The notes: generated from the sequence alone by a model not told the origin. 17,352 nucleotides of DNA from an uncultured Acidobacteriota bacterium (GCA_937952345.1 CALFYN010000233.1:1-17352), one strand, 5' to 3'. Shown: positions 6,733-14,898, counted from the stretch's first letter. Numbers and translations are program-made.

Positions 6733-7422
6733 ATGAATAAACTTGTCTCTGGATACGAGAAATTTCTTGCGGACGTCTTCCCAGGAAAGAAAGAAACCTT
6801 CGAACGCCTTGCGGGAGAACAACATCCCCGCGCGCTATTCATCACCTGCGCCGATTCGAGAATCCTTCCGGGCATGATCATGCAGGCTGACCCCGGCGAG
6901 TTGTTCATCCAACGCAACGCCGGCAACATGGTGCCGCCCTACAGTGAACGCATGGGCGGGGTCTCGGCAACGATCGAGTACGCCGTCCTGGCATTGGATG
7001 TGGAACATATTGTCGTCTGCGGCCATTCCGACTGCGGCGCCATGCGCGGTGTCCTCTACCCGGAGAAGGTGGCCAAAATGCCCACCGTCTCATCCTGGCT
7101 GCTGCACGGCGATGTGGCGCGCCATATCGTCGAAGAAACCTGCGCCGGACTTACCGAGGAGGAAAAACTGAGCGCGCTCATTCGCGAAAACGTCCTGGCG
7201 CAACTCGCGCATCTTCGCACTCACCCGTCTGTCGCATCCCGTCTCAAGACCGGTGCACTGCGCCTGCACGGCTGGGTCTACGAAATCCACACGGGAAAAA
7301 TCGAAGCCTTCGATGCGGAAACAGAGACATTCGTGCCGCTGATGGTGGATCACATTCCGAGCGCTGTGCGCTCCTCCCGCAGGAAAGCGCCAGCTCAAGA
7401 CCGCGAATTAGTTGTTCCTTAA
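6733..7422 (+). CDS. Beta-class carbonic anhydrase
   Basis: The product has 229 residues, normal for bacterial beta-carbonic anhydrases. It reversibly hydrates CO2 to bicarbonate in the cytosol with a zinc ion. The ligands are Cys39 (ITCADSRI), His98 and Cys101 (VVCGHSDCGAM). The Asp41-Arg43 dyad next to Cys39 and the GELFIQRNAGNMV block at 55-67 are typical. Residues 170-215 follow the family pattern LRLHGWVYEIHTGKIEAFD. The C-terminal 20 residues are basic and variable. The start is fixed by a strong ribosome binding site. The gene ends in a tail-to-tail overlap of stop codons with the Nramp-like permease gene on the other strand. No sulphate or bicarbonate transporter is adjacent. Confidence 0.95.
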   Translation: MNKLVSGYEKFLADVFPGKKETFERLAGEQHPRALFITCADSRILPGMIMQADPGELFIQRNAGNMVPPYSERMGGVSATIEYAVLALDVEHIVVCGHSDCGAMRGVLYPEKVAKMPTVSSWLLHGDVARHIVEETCAGLTEEEKLSALIRENVLAQLAHLRTHPSVASRLKTGALRLHGWVYEIHTGKIEAFDAETETFVPLMVDHIPSAVRSSRRKAPAQDRELVVP

Positions 7423-8666
7423 CGCTGCGCCAGCAGGCTCTGCACACTGATCCCGATCAGCGCCACGGTGAGTCCACTCATGATGATCACCGCGCCCCAT
7501 GCCGTCACGTTATATAGCGGCGAGTTGCACCATTCCTTCATCAATCGCCGCTTGTTGACCAGGACGGTCATGTAGCCCAACACCAGCGGCAGCACTGCGC
7601 CATTCAAGATCTGGCTCCACAGAATCAACTTCACCAGCGGTACGTTCGGCAGCAACACCGCACCGGCTCCGGCCAGCAGCAGGAAGCCGAACAACCCATA
7701 AAAAATCGGAGCTTCCTTATAGCTCTTGTTGATCCCTGACTCAAAACCCAGCCCCTCGCAAACGGTATAGGCCGTGGATAGCGGCAGGATGCATGCCGCA
7801 AACAACGATGCATTGAACAGGCCCGCCGCGAACAGAAGAAACGCATATTCCCCGAACGGTTTCAGCGCCGTGGCCGCGTCCGCGGCGTCTGTAATGTCGC
7901 GCGGCGCAACCGACCAAATCGCTCCGGCGCACGCCACAATGATGAAAAACGCGATCACCGTCATCACCACGCAGCCCACAATCACTTCAATGCGCGACTC
8001 AGCGTATTCCTTCGCGGAAATCCCCTTCTCCACCACGGCGGCTTGCAGGAAGAATTGCATCCAGGGGGCTACCGATGTACCCACCATCCCGATCACCATC
8101 GCCAGGTAATCCGCCTCCAGCAGCAGCACCGGACGCACACTGTAAATCGCCGCTGATTTCCAGTCCGGACGCACCAGCAATCCCGATACGATGTAGCAGA
8201 CGTACAGCGAACAGGCGAACAGGAATATCTTCTCCACCCGCTGGTACGAACTGCGCGTAATCAGCACCCACACCACGGCCACCGCCAACGGCACGGATAT
8301 GTACCGGCTGATCTGAAACAACTCCAGCGAACTGGCCACCCCCGCCAGGTTCGCCATAACGTTCGTCACATTCGCCAGCACCAGCGTGATCATGAGGAAG
8401 AACGTCGTACGCAGCCCGAACTCCTCGCGAATCAGATCGGACAATCCCTTGCCTGTAACAGCCCCCATCCGGGAACACATTTCCTGGGTCACAATCAGCA
8501 GCAGAGTAATCGGCAACAGGGTCCACAGCGGCAGGTAACCGTATTTCGCCCCGGCCTGGGAATAGGTGAAGATGCCACCCGCGTCGTTGTCCACCACAGC
8601 CGTGATGAACCCCGGCCCGATCACCGAGAAGAACACCGCCATGTGATAACGAAACCTGCGCCACAT
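7419..8666 (-). CDS. Nramp-fold divalent metal transporter with a non-canonical metal site
   Basis: The product has 415 residues and about 11 hydrophobic membrane spans, as expected for the Nramp/SLC11 family. The TM1 block reads GPGFITAVVDNDAGGIFTYS followed by QAGAKYGY. Aligned to ordinary Nramps, the metal-binding DPGN of TM1 becomes DAGG (28-31). The TM6 MPHN motif becomes APWM (200-203, in GTSVAPWMQFFLQA). The asparagine and methionine that bind Mn2+ or Fe2+ are therefore missing while the TM1 aspartate is kept. This points away from soft-metal selectivity and recalls Nramp-related Mg2+ transporters, though I cannot prove the substrate. The gene begins 8 nt after the stop of the MgtE-N/CBS gene, so the two are one operon. 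A second start at Met9 is possible. The stop overlaps that of the carbonic anhydrase gene. Confidence 0.88.
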   Translation of the reverse strand: MWRRFRYHMAVFFSVIGPGFITAVVDNDAGGIFTYSQAGAKYGYLPLWTLLPITLLLIVTQEMCSRMGAVTGKGLSDLIREEFGLRTTFFLMITLVLANVTNVMANLAGVASSLELFQISRYISVPLAVAVVWVLITRSSYQRVEKIFLFACSLYVCYIVSGLLVRPDWKSAAIYSVRPVLLLEADYLAMVIGMVGTSVAPWMQFFLQAAVVEKGISAKEYAESRIEVIVGCVVMTVIAFFIIVACAGAIWSVAPRDITDAADAATALKPFGEYAFLLFAAGLFNASLFAACILPLSTAYTVCEGLGFESGINKSYKEAPIFYGLFGFLLLAGAGAVLLPNVPLVKLILWSQILNGAVLPLVLGYMTVLVNKRRLMKEWCNSPLYNVTAWGAVIIMSGLTVALIGISVQSLLAQR

Positions 8667-8674
8667 CGCTCGCG

Positions 8675-9919
8675 TTACCTCTTCCTTCTCAGCAAAGAAA
8701 TCACATCGTCGGCGGTGATCACCCCCAGAATCCGCTTCCCTTCATCCACCACGGGAAGACACAGCAGGTTGTAGCGGTCGAACATTTCCACCACTTTCTG
8801 CTCCCGCGCATCCACGCCTACGTGCACCGCCGGCTCCTGCTCCAGGTCCACCAGCCGCGCCGTGGAGTCCGCCAGCAGCAACTTCGCCACCGGGATCTGC
8901 GCGGACAGGCTGCCGTCGCCGCCAGTGGCGAATATCACGGGCAGCAATTCGCTGGCTTCACTGGAGATTCGTAGTAATTCCCTCGCCTCGGACACGGTGC
9001 CATTGCGGTCGAGTGCCACGTAATCGACGTTCATTAACCCGCCCGCCGTGTGCTCATCGTACTCCAGCAGTTCTTCCACGTCCTCTTTCGTCTCTTCATC
9101 CATCTCTTCCAGGATTTCGTCGGAGTGCTCCTCTTCGAGCTCCTGCAGCACGTCCGCCGCCTCATCCGGCGCCATTTCCTCCAGAATCTTCGCTGCCTGG
9201 TCCGCCTCCAGGCTTTCCAAGATGCTCACCTGGATATCGTGCTCCACCTCGGATAGCGTCTCCGCGGCCGCCTCGCTATCCATCGAGGTCAACACCGCTT
9301 CGCGCTCTTCGGGGCCCAACTCTTCCACGATGTCCGCCAAATCGGCCGGATGCATCTGCTCCAACTGCGTCGGAGTGATATTCAGCCGCAGCCGCCGCAT
9401 CGGATCGGGTTCGATGATATTGCAGGTCTCCCAGGCAATGGAATTGGGCGGTACGGGCTCTTGCAAGCGACGGATCCAACGCCGTGGCATCACGCCCTGC
9501 AGCAGCCGCCGCAAGATGCTCCGCAGCCCGATGTCCACCTCCACCACGGCCAGTTCCGCCCCGCCATCCCGCGAACGGATCTCGAACGTTACGTCGGTGA
9601 CGCGCACCACCTTCCGCCCACGCGCGTCGATGATTTGCTGATCCAGCAGATCACGCATCAGCCGCAGCATGTATTCGTCAGAGTGATAGGGCGTGACGCG
9701 TTCGTCTTTCAGCCGGATGCCGTCCAGCGTAATCGAAGCGACCTGTTGATGCCGGATGGTCCACCAGGCATCGCCCGCACCTACCAGAAACCGGTCTACG
9801 CGCGTCGCATCCACCAGCGGCACGATGGCCGCTTCCACAATTCGGCCAATGCCCCGCCCCTTGAGGTCGAAGACCCGCAAGCCGACCAGTTCCGTGAGAT
9901 AGAGAATCGGTGCTGCCAT
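8675..9919 (-). CDS. PRC-barrel / MgtE N-domain / CBS-pair protein without a channel domain
   Basis: The product has 414 soluble residues. Two PRC-barrel-like repeats lie at about 8-75 (LVGLRVFDLKGRGIGRIVEA) and 85-150 (DQQIIDARGRKVVRVTDV). An MgtE intracellular N-domain follows at about 183-290: helical repeats such as HPADLADIVEELGPEEREAV and MAPDEAADVLQELEEEHSDE, very rich in Glu and Asp. A CBS pair spans 290-412, with TAGGLMNVDYVALDRNGTVS at the start and PVVDEGKRILGVITADDVIS at the end. In MgtE channels the N-domain and CBS pair form the cytosolic Mg2+ sensor that gates the pore; here the pore domain is absent and an Nramp-fold permease follows in the same operon. It is probably a metal-sensing regulator of that permease. 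The start at 9919 matches the usual beginning of the first domain; an in-frame ATG at 9979 would add 20 unconvincing residues. Confidence 0.85.
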   Translation of the reverse strand: MAAPILYLTELVGLRVFDLKGRGIGRIVEAAIVPLVDATRVDRFLVGAGDAWWTIRHQQVASITLDGIRLKDERVTPYHSDEYMLRLMRDLLDQQIIDARGRKVVRVTDVTFEIRSRDGGAELAVVEVDIGLRSILRRLLQGVMPRRWIRRLQEPVPPNSIAWETCNIIEPDPMRRLRLNITPTQLEQMHPADLADIVEELGPEEREAVLTSMDSEAAAETLSEVEHDIQVSILESLEADQAAKILEEMAPDEAADVLQELEEEHSDEILEEMDEETKEDVEELLEYDEHTAGGLMNVDYVALDRNGTVSEARELLRISSEASELLPVIFATGGDGSLSAQIPVAKLLLADSTARLVDLEQEPAVHVGVDAREQKVVEMFDRYNLLCLPVVDEGKRILGVITADDVISLLRRKR

Positions 9920-10005
9920 GTCGGAGGTTCTAGGCCCATAAGGTTCGCCGCGCGCACGGCAATTCCCACTATGGCCCATCGCTCACCGGGGGCGCAAGAC
10001 CGGTT

Positions 10006-10014
10006 TGGTATACT
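10006..10014 (+). promoter_or_regulatory. Possible extended -10 promoter of the O-methyltransferase gene
   Basis: TGGTATACT fits an extended -10 element (TGn followed by TATACT, five of six matches). It lies about 45 nt before the GTG start at 10059. No -35 is recognisable, which extended -10 promoters tolerate. The rest of 9920-10058, between the divergent genes, shows nothing else I recognise. Confidence 0.35.
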
Positions 10015-10058
10015 CTCATGGACTTATCACCCACATCGGAAAGGATGCGCGCACGCAC

Positions 10059-11072
10059 GTGAGCAAGCAATTGGATCCTGGGCATATCATGCAAGTCGGT
10101 CTCGGCTTTTGGGCCTCGAAGACCCTCCTCAGCGCCGTGGAAATGGGCGTGTTTACCGAACTCGCCAAGCACCCGGAGGATTTGAAGACGATACAGGGGC
10201 GCCTCGGCCTGCATCCGCGCTCGGCCGCCGACTTCCTTGATGCTCTCGTCTCCCTCGGCTTCCTGCGCCGCATCGGCGGGCTCTACTACAACACCCCGGA
10301 AACCGATTTCTTTCTCGACAAGCACAAACCCTCCTATATCGGAGGCATCCTGGAAATGGCCAACCACCGCCTCTATCGCTTCTGGGGACACCTCACAGAG
10401 GCGCTGCGCACGGGCCATCCGCAAAACGAATCGAAAGAGGGCGGCGCATCCCCCTTCGAGGCCCTCTATGCCGACCCGGCTCGCCTTCGCGAATTCCTGA
10501 AGGCCATGACAGGCATTAGCCGCGGGGCGGCGATCGCCATCGGTGAAAAGCTCAACTGGAAGGACTACTCCACCTTCTGCGACGTCGGATGCGCCCAAGG
10601 CGATGTCCTGGTGCAAGTCGCGCGCATCAATCCGCACCTGCAGGGGATGGGCTACGACCTCGCCGAAGTCGGCCCCATCTTCGAAGACTATGTCGAAGCC
10701 AACAGCCTTTCCGATCGCATCCGGTTTGTTCCCGGCAGTTTCTTCACGGATGATTTGCCCAAGGCCGACGTCATCATCATGGGCCACATTCTCCACGACT
10801 GGGATCTTCCAACAAAGAGAATGCTGATCCGCAAAGCCTACGACGCACTGCCGCAGGGCGGTTCCTTCGTCGTCTTTGAAGCCATCATTGACAATGAACG
10901 CGCCAACAACACCTTCGGACTGATGATGAGCCTCAACATGCTCATCGAGACACCGGGCGGTTTCGATTACACCGGCGCCAATTGCGAAGGTTGGATGCGC
11001 GAAGTCGGGTTCCGTTCCACCCGAGTCGAGCACCTTGCCGGCCCCGATTCCATGGTGGTGGGAGTGAAGTAG
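10059..11072 (+). CDS. SAM-dependent O-methyltransferase (family 2, acetylserotonin/hydroxyindole type)
   Basis: The product has 337 residues from a GTG start. An N-terminal winged-helix dimerisation domain fills about 10-95 (FWASKTLLSAVEMGVFTELA ... LGLHPRSAADFLDALVSLGF). The SAM-binding Rossmann domain follows: motif I DVGCAQGDVLVQVAR at 175-189, acidic loop GYDLAEVG at 198-205, and the motif HILHDWD at 243-249 with His246 in the position of the catalytic base. The usual DxGxGxG is altered to DVGCAQG. The substrate is unknown; relatives methylate hydroxyls of aromatic or polyketide-like compounds. GTG at 10059 is preferred because homology starts with DPGHIMQ shortly after it and AAGGA lies at 10041-10045, 13 nt before the start codon; the ATG at 10089 is the alternative. 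The DJ-1/PfpI gene begins 2 nt after the stop. Confidence 0.88.
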   Translation: MSKQLDPGHIMQVGLGFWASKTLLSAVEMGVFTELAKHPEDLKTIQGRLGLHPRSAADFLDALVSLGFLRRIGGLYYNTPETDFFLDKHKPSYIGGILEMANHRLYRFWGHLTEALRTGHPQNESKEGGASPFEALYADPARLREFLKAMTGISRGAAIAIGEKLNWKDYSTFCDVGCAQGDVLVQVARINPHLQGMGYDLAEVGPIFEDYVEANSLSDRIRFVPGSFFTDDLPKADVIIMGHILHDWDLPTKRMLIRKAYDALPQGGSFVVFEAIIDNERANNTFGLMMSLNMLIETPGGFDYTGANCEGWMREVGFRSTRVEHLAGPDSMVVGVK

Positions 11073-11074
11073 CC

Positions 11075-11644
11075 ATGCCCGCGAAAATCCTCATCGTCAC
11101 TGGCGATGCCGGCGAAAGTTACGAAACCCTATACGCCTTCCACCGCTTCCAGGAAGCCGGCATGAAGCCGGTCATCTGCGCCCAATCCAAGCGCCGCCTG
11201 CACCTCGTTCTGCACGATTTCGAACCCGGCTGGGACACCTACGTCGAACGCCCCGGCTATTCGCTGGAATCGCAGATTACCTTTGATGAAGTGCATCCTG
11301 AGGAATACGCGGCCATCCTATTAATTGGTGGCCGCGCCCCGGAGTATCTGCGCCACAACGAGAAACTCATCGCGCTGGTGAAGCAGTTCCATCAGTCGGA
11401 CAAGTGGCTGTTCGCTATTTGCCACGGCATTCAGGTGTTGATTGCAGCGGAAGTAGTATCCGACCGGTGCGTGACCTGCTATGAGCACATCCGCTATGAA
11501 GTGAAACTCGCCGGCGGCACGTACTCGACCAGCGAAGCCGTCCGCGACGGCCGCCTCGTCACCGCCCAAACCTGGCAATCGCACCCCGATTTCTACCGCG
11601 AGATTTTCCGCTGTTTGAACGAGGACGGTAGAATCGAATCGTGA
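11075..11644 (+). CDS. DJ-1/PfpI-family protein
   Basis: The product has 189 residues, the normal size for this family. The nucleophile elbow is FAICHGIQVLIAAE with Cys116 followed by His117, and Glu14 (GDAGESYE) is the conserved acidic partner near the start. The block LLIGGRAPEYLRHNEKLIAL at 82-101 is also typical. Members act as glutamine-amidotransferase-fold hydrolases, glyoxalases, chaperones or isomerases; the reaction here cannot be told from sequence. It lies 2 nt after the O-methyltransferase gene with GGAG shortly upstream. Its stop codon overlaps the GTG start of the AAA ATPase gene (GTGA). Arginine is coded almost only by CGC/CGG (12 of 13 codons), in contrast to the next two genes. 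Confidence 0.9.
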   Translation: MPAKILIVTGDAGESYETLYAFHRFQEAGMKPVICAQSKRRLHLVLHDFEPGWDTYVERPGYSLESQITFDEVHPEEYAAILLIGGRAPEYLRHNEKLIALVKQFHQSDKWLFAICHGIQVLIAAEVVSDRCVTCYEHIRYEVKLAGGTYSTSEAVRDGRLVTAQTWQSHPDFYREIFRCLNEDGRIES

Positions 11645-12786
11645 TCGTCTCGCGATTGGTGCTGAAGAACTGGCGCAACTTTCGGACGCTGGACGTACCC
11701 CTCTCCGACCGCGTGTTCATTGTCGGACCCAATGCATCAGGGAAATCAAACCTCCTGGATGCGCTGCGTTTTTTACGCGACATCGCCAAGCCTGGAGGTG
11801 GTCTGCAAAGGGCCATTGCCCAACGCGGCGGCCTGCCCAAAATCCGTTGTCTCGCCGCCCGCAAGGAACCCGAAGTAGAACTTGAAGTGGAACTTGCAGA
11901 AGGCGGCGAACGGAAATGGCGCTACCAGATCGGCATTACACAACAGCCCCGTGGCTACCGTCAGCCGGTGTTGGCCTATGAGAGAGTATTTCGCGGCGAT
12001 TCGCTGCTCCTCGAACGCCCCGACCAGTTCGACGCAAAGGATGAGGAACGAAGAACCCAGACCCACTTGGAGCAGATTGGGGCCAACCAGAAATTTCGAG
12101 AGATTGGGCGCTTTTTCGAGAGCATCAGATACCTTCATCTCGTCCCCCAGTTTCTGAGAGCTGCCGACAGCATCCAGGCCATCTCAGCCGCGGAAGATCC
12201 CTTCGGGCGGAGTTTCCTCGAAACCGTCGTCAAGACACCCGAGAAGACGAGGATTCGCCGGCTAGGCCAAATCGAAAGAGCACTCAAGGAGGCCGTGCCG
12301 CAACTCGATAATCTGACCGTCACCCAGGATGAAACCGGGGTCCCTCACCTGGAGGCCACGTATTCGCATTGGCGGCCCAATGCAGGCCGTCAACGCGAAG
12401 ACCAGTTTTCAGACGGCACCATTCGCCTCATCGGCCTCTTCTGGTCCCTACTCGATGGCGACGCACCTCTGCTGCTCGAAGAACCGGAACTATCTCTTCA
12501 TTCGGCCATTGTCTCCAAACTCCCCGCTCTCTTTCATCGGCTCCAGAAAAGCAAGAAAACGAAGAGGCAGATCTTCGTCAGCACTCACAGTTTCGATCTC
12601 CTGTCTCAAAAAAGCATTGGCGGCGAGGAAGTCGTCCTGCTCACTCCCGGGAAGGAAGGCACGGTTGCCAGAATCGCCTCTTCCATCGCGGAGATCAGAA
12701 GCCTTCTCGACGCTGGACTCAGTGTCGCCGACGCAGCACTGCCTCACACCTGTCCGGCTGAATTGAAACAGTTGAACCTCTTCTAA
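11641..12786 (+). CDS. RecF/OLD-like AAA (ABC-type) ATPase of a two-gene module
   Basis: The product has 381 residues. The order is that of SMC/RecF/OLD-type ATPases: N-terminal strand MIVSRLVLKNWRNF, Walker A GPNASGKS at 29-36, a mixed middle region (about 75-250) of strands and charged helices, signature FSDGTIRL at 256-263, Walker B PLLLEEPELSLH at 276-287 with Glu281 as catalytic base, and H-loop VSTHS with His316. No nuclease domain follows. The next gene, coupled by TAATG, supplies a TOPRIM-like domain. In full-length OLD nucleases both parts sit on one chain, so this looks like a split version. Ten of 36 arginine codons are AGA or AGG, against 1 of 13 in the gene before, which suggests recent transfer. 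The GTG start overlaps the previous stop. A role in anti-phage defence is an inference. Confidence 0.85.
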   Translation: MIVSRLVLKNWRNFRTLDVPLSDRVFIVGPNASGKSNLLDALRFLRDIAKPGGGLQRAIAQRGGLPKIRCLAARKEPEVELEVELAEGGERKWRYQIGITQQPRGYRQPVLAYERVFRGDSLLLERPDQFDAKDEERRTQTHLEQIGANQKFREIGRFFESIRYLHLVPQFLRAADSIQAISAAEDPFGRSFLETVVKTPEKTRIRRLGQIERALKEAVPQLDNLTVTQDETGVPHLEATYSHWRPNAGRQREDQFSDGTIRLIGLFWSLLDGDAPLLLEEPELSLHSAIVSKLPALFHRLQKSKKTKRQIFVSTHSFDLLSQKSIGGEEVVLLTPGKEGTVARIASSIAEIRSLLDAGLSVADAALPHTCPAELKQLNLF

Positions 12787-13397
12787 TGAGTCCGATTCCT
12801 ATTAACCTGGCCACAGAGGACGAACTCAGCGAACATGTTCTCAACCGGCTTTTGTCTGAAACCGGAAGATTTGCAGTCGGAACCCGCTACCGGCGTGGCG
12901 GCAATGGATACCTTAAGAGAACGATCGACGGATGGAACAAGGCGGCGGCAGGCGTTCCATTCCTCGTACTGACAGACCTCGATCAATACGCATGCCCAAG
13001 CGCTCTGCTCTCCTCATGGCTCCCCGTGCCACCGCACGCGAACCTCGTGTTCCGAATCGCGGTACGCGAAGTGGAATCCTGGCTCCTCGCAGATCAGGTA
13101 AACCTTGCGAGGTTTTTCGGTATCGCGGAAAGCTCGATTCCGGCAAGACCGGATGAACTGCCGGACCCAAAACAGAAACTGATCGATCTGGCCCGCAAGT
13201 CAAGACATAGGCTCTTGCGGGAGGACATCGTCCCCCGCAAAGGCAGCACTGCAAAGCAGGGGCCTGACTACAACGCCAGGCTGGAGGAATTCGTTAACGG
13301 CATTTGGAATCCACGCATCGCCGCGGCGTCCTCGCCGAGCCTGCATCGAGCGATCCTCAAGCTCGTTGGCTTCAATCCGATCTGGCCGGAAACCTAA
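12786..13397 (+). CDS. TOPRIM-like putative nuclease, partner of the AAA ATPase
   Basis: The product has 203 residues. I do not recognise a named family, but the acidic motifs match a TOPRIM fold. Glu11/Glu13 lie in INLATEDELSEHVLNRLL at 6-23, the place of the TOPRIM glutamate, and Asp64-x-Asp66 lies in FLVLTDLDQ at 59-67. A further conserved-looking block is REVESWLLADQVNLARFFGI at 94-113, and LREDIVPRKGS...GPDYN at 144-163 may line the active site. The ATG overlaps the stop of the ATPase gene by one base (TAATG), so the two proteins are made together and probably form a complex. Seven of 18 arginine codons are AGA or AGG. The stop overlaps that of gatB on the other strand. Nuclease activity is inferred, not shown. 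Confidence 0.72.
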   Translation: MSPIPINLATEDELSEHVLNRLLSETGRFAVGTRYRRGGNGYLKRTIDGWNKAAAGVPFLVLTDLDQYACPSALLSSWLPVPPHANLVFRIAVREVESWLLADQVNLARFFGIAESSIPARPDELPDPKQKLIDLARKSRHRLLREDIVPRKGSTAKQGPDYNARLEEFVNGIWNPRIAAASSPSLHRAILKLVGFNPIWPET

Positions 13398-14872
13398 CCC
13401 AGCTTCGCCCGCAACATCTCATTCGCCATCCCCGGATTGGCCTGCCCTTTCGACGCCTTCATCACCTGCCCCACCAGAAACCCGATTACCTGCGTCTTGC
13501 CGCTCCTGTACTGCTCCACTTGCTTCGGATTCGCGGCCAGCACATCGTCGACGATCTTTTCAATCGCCCCGGTATCGCTGATCTGCTGCAATCCCTCGCG
13601 CTCCATGATCACCGTCGCCGGCTCCCCGCTTTGGTACATCTTCGGGAAAATGTCCTTCGCCAGCTTGCCGGACAATGTGCCCTTCACAATCAGCCCCACC
13701 AACTCACCCAACCGCTCCGCCGTCACCGGTGACTCGGCGAACGTCTTGCCTTCCGCGTTCAGGACGCCCTGCAATTCCACCATCACCCAGTTCGCCGCGA
13801 TCTTCGGATCGCCCGACGCCTTCGCCACGGCCTCGTAATACTCCGCGATATCGCGGCTCTGCGTCAGCACGCCGGCGTCGTATTCCTTCAATCCATACGA
13901 TTCGATGAACCGCTTTCGCATGGCACCCGGCAACTCCGGCATCCGCCCGCGAATCTCGGTAAGCCACTCCTCGCTCACCCGCACCGGCACCAGATCCGGC
14001 TCCGGGAAATAGCGGTAGTCATGCGCATGCTCCTTACTGCGCATCCCAATCGTTTCCCCCAGATCCGGATTGTAGAGGCGCGTCTCCTGCATCACGCGTC
14101 CGCCCGATTCCACCAAGGCCACTTGCCGCGCAATTTCGTAGTCGAGCGCCAACTTCAGAAAACGGAACGAATTCAGGTTCTTCACCTCCGCCTTCGTCCC
14201 GAACTTCTCGGCGCCCTTCAACATCACCGACACGTTGGCATCGCAGCGCAGATGCCCTTTCTCCATATCGCAAGTCGATACGCCCACGAATTGCAGCACC
14301 TGCTTCAACTCGGTCAGATACGCGTACGCCTCATCCGAACTGCGCATGTCCGGCTCGCTGACAATCTCAATCAGCGGCGTGCCGCTACGGTTCAAATCGA
14401 CGTAGGTATACTTTGCCGAATCGCGAAATCCTTCGTGCTGGCTCTTCCCGGCGTCGTCTTCAATATGCACACGCGTCACGCCGATCGTCTTCTTCACGCC
14501 GTTGACTTCAATCTCCACCGCACCATGCTCGGCAATCGGCTGATCGTATTGCGAAATCTGGTAACCCTTCGGCAGGTCGGGATAGAAATAGTTCTTCCGC
14601 GCCAGCCGGGAATACGCGTTCACGCGGCAATTCAGCGCCACCGCCGCCTCAATGGCCATCTCCACTGCTTGCAGGTTCAACACGGGCAGCGCGCCGGGCA
14701 GGCCCAAACACACCGGACACACATTGGTGTTCGGAGGGGCGCCGAAGCCGGTCGCACAGCCACAGAAGATCTTTGTCTTCGTGGCCAGTTGCACGTGCAC
14801 TTCCAGCCCGATCACGGGCTCATACTTGGCGATCGTTTCCGGAGAAGGGAGCGTAACAAATCCAGCGGACAT
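13394..14872 (-). CDS. gatB: Aspartyl/glutamyl-tRNA(Asn/Gln) amidotransferase subunit B
   Basis: The product has 492 residues, typical for GatB. The protein works with GatA and GatC: it binds misacylated Glu-tRNA(Gln) or Asp-tRNA(Asn), activates the acid with ATP, and uses ammonia from GatA to form the amide. Features seen: YEPVIGLEVHVQLATKTKIF near the start, a zinc site of Cys37, Cys39, Cys52 and Cys55 (FCGCATG and VCPVCLGLPG), RKNYFYPDLPKGYQISQYDQ at about 92-111, and the HIEDDAGKS and DLNRSGTPLIEIVSEPD blocks. The helical and YqeY-like tail domains run to the end (QVMKASKGQANPGMANEMLR). GatA and GatC are not in the window. The gene lies 26 nt after the GntR gene on the same strand. Its stop overlaps that of the TOPRIM-like gene. 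Confidence 0.97.
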   Translation of the reverse strand: MSAGFVTLPSPETIAKYEPVIGLEVHVQLATKTKIFCGCATGFGAPPNTNVCPVCLGLPGALPVLNLQAVEMAIEAAVALNCRVNAYSRLARKNYFYPDLPKGYQISQYDQPIAEHGAVEIEVNGVKKTIGVTRVHIEDDAGKSQHEGFRDSAKYTYVDLNRSGTPLIEIVSEPDMRSSDEAYAYLTELKQVLQFVGVSTCDMEKGHLRCDANVSVMLKGAEKFGTKAEVKNLNSFRFLKLALDYEIARQVALVESGGRVMQETRLYNPDLGETIGMRSKEHAHDYRYFPEPDLVPVRVSEEWLTEIRGRMPELPGAMRKRFIESYGLKEYDAGVLTQSRDIAEYYEAVAKASGDPKIAANWVMVELQGVLNAEGKTFAESPVTAERLGELVGLIVKGTLSGKLAKDIFPKMYQSGEPATVIMEREGLQQISDTGAIEKIVDDVLAANPKQVEQYRSGKTQVIGFLVGQVMKASKGQANPGMANEMLRAKLG

Positions 14873-14898
14873 CGCCCTATTTTAGCGTGCCGCCGGGC

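Noticed and set aside
9920..9979. Earlier ATG for the PRC/MgtE-N/CBS protein
   Set aside because: It would add 20 residues unlike any domain start. The PRC-type sequence begins straight after the ATG at 9919. Neither start has a strong ribosome binding site, so this remains somewhat open.
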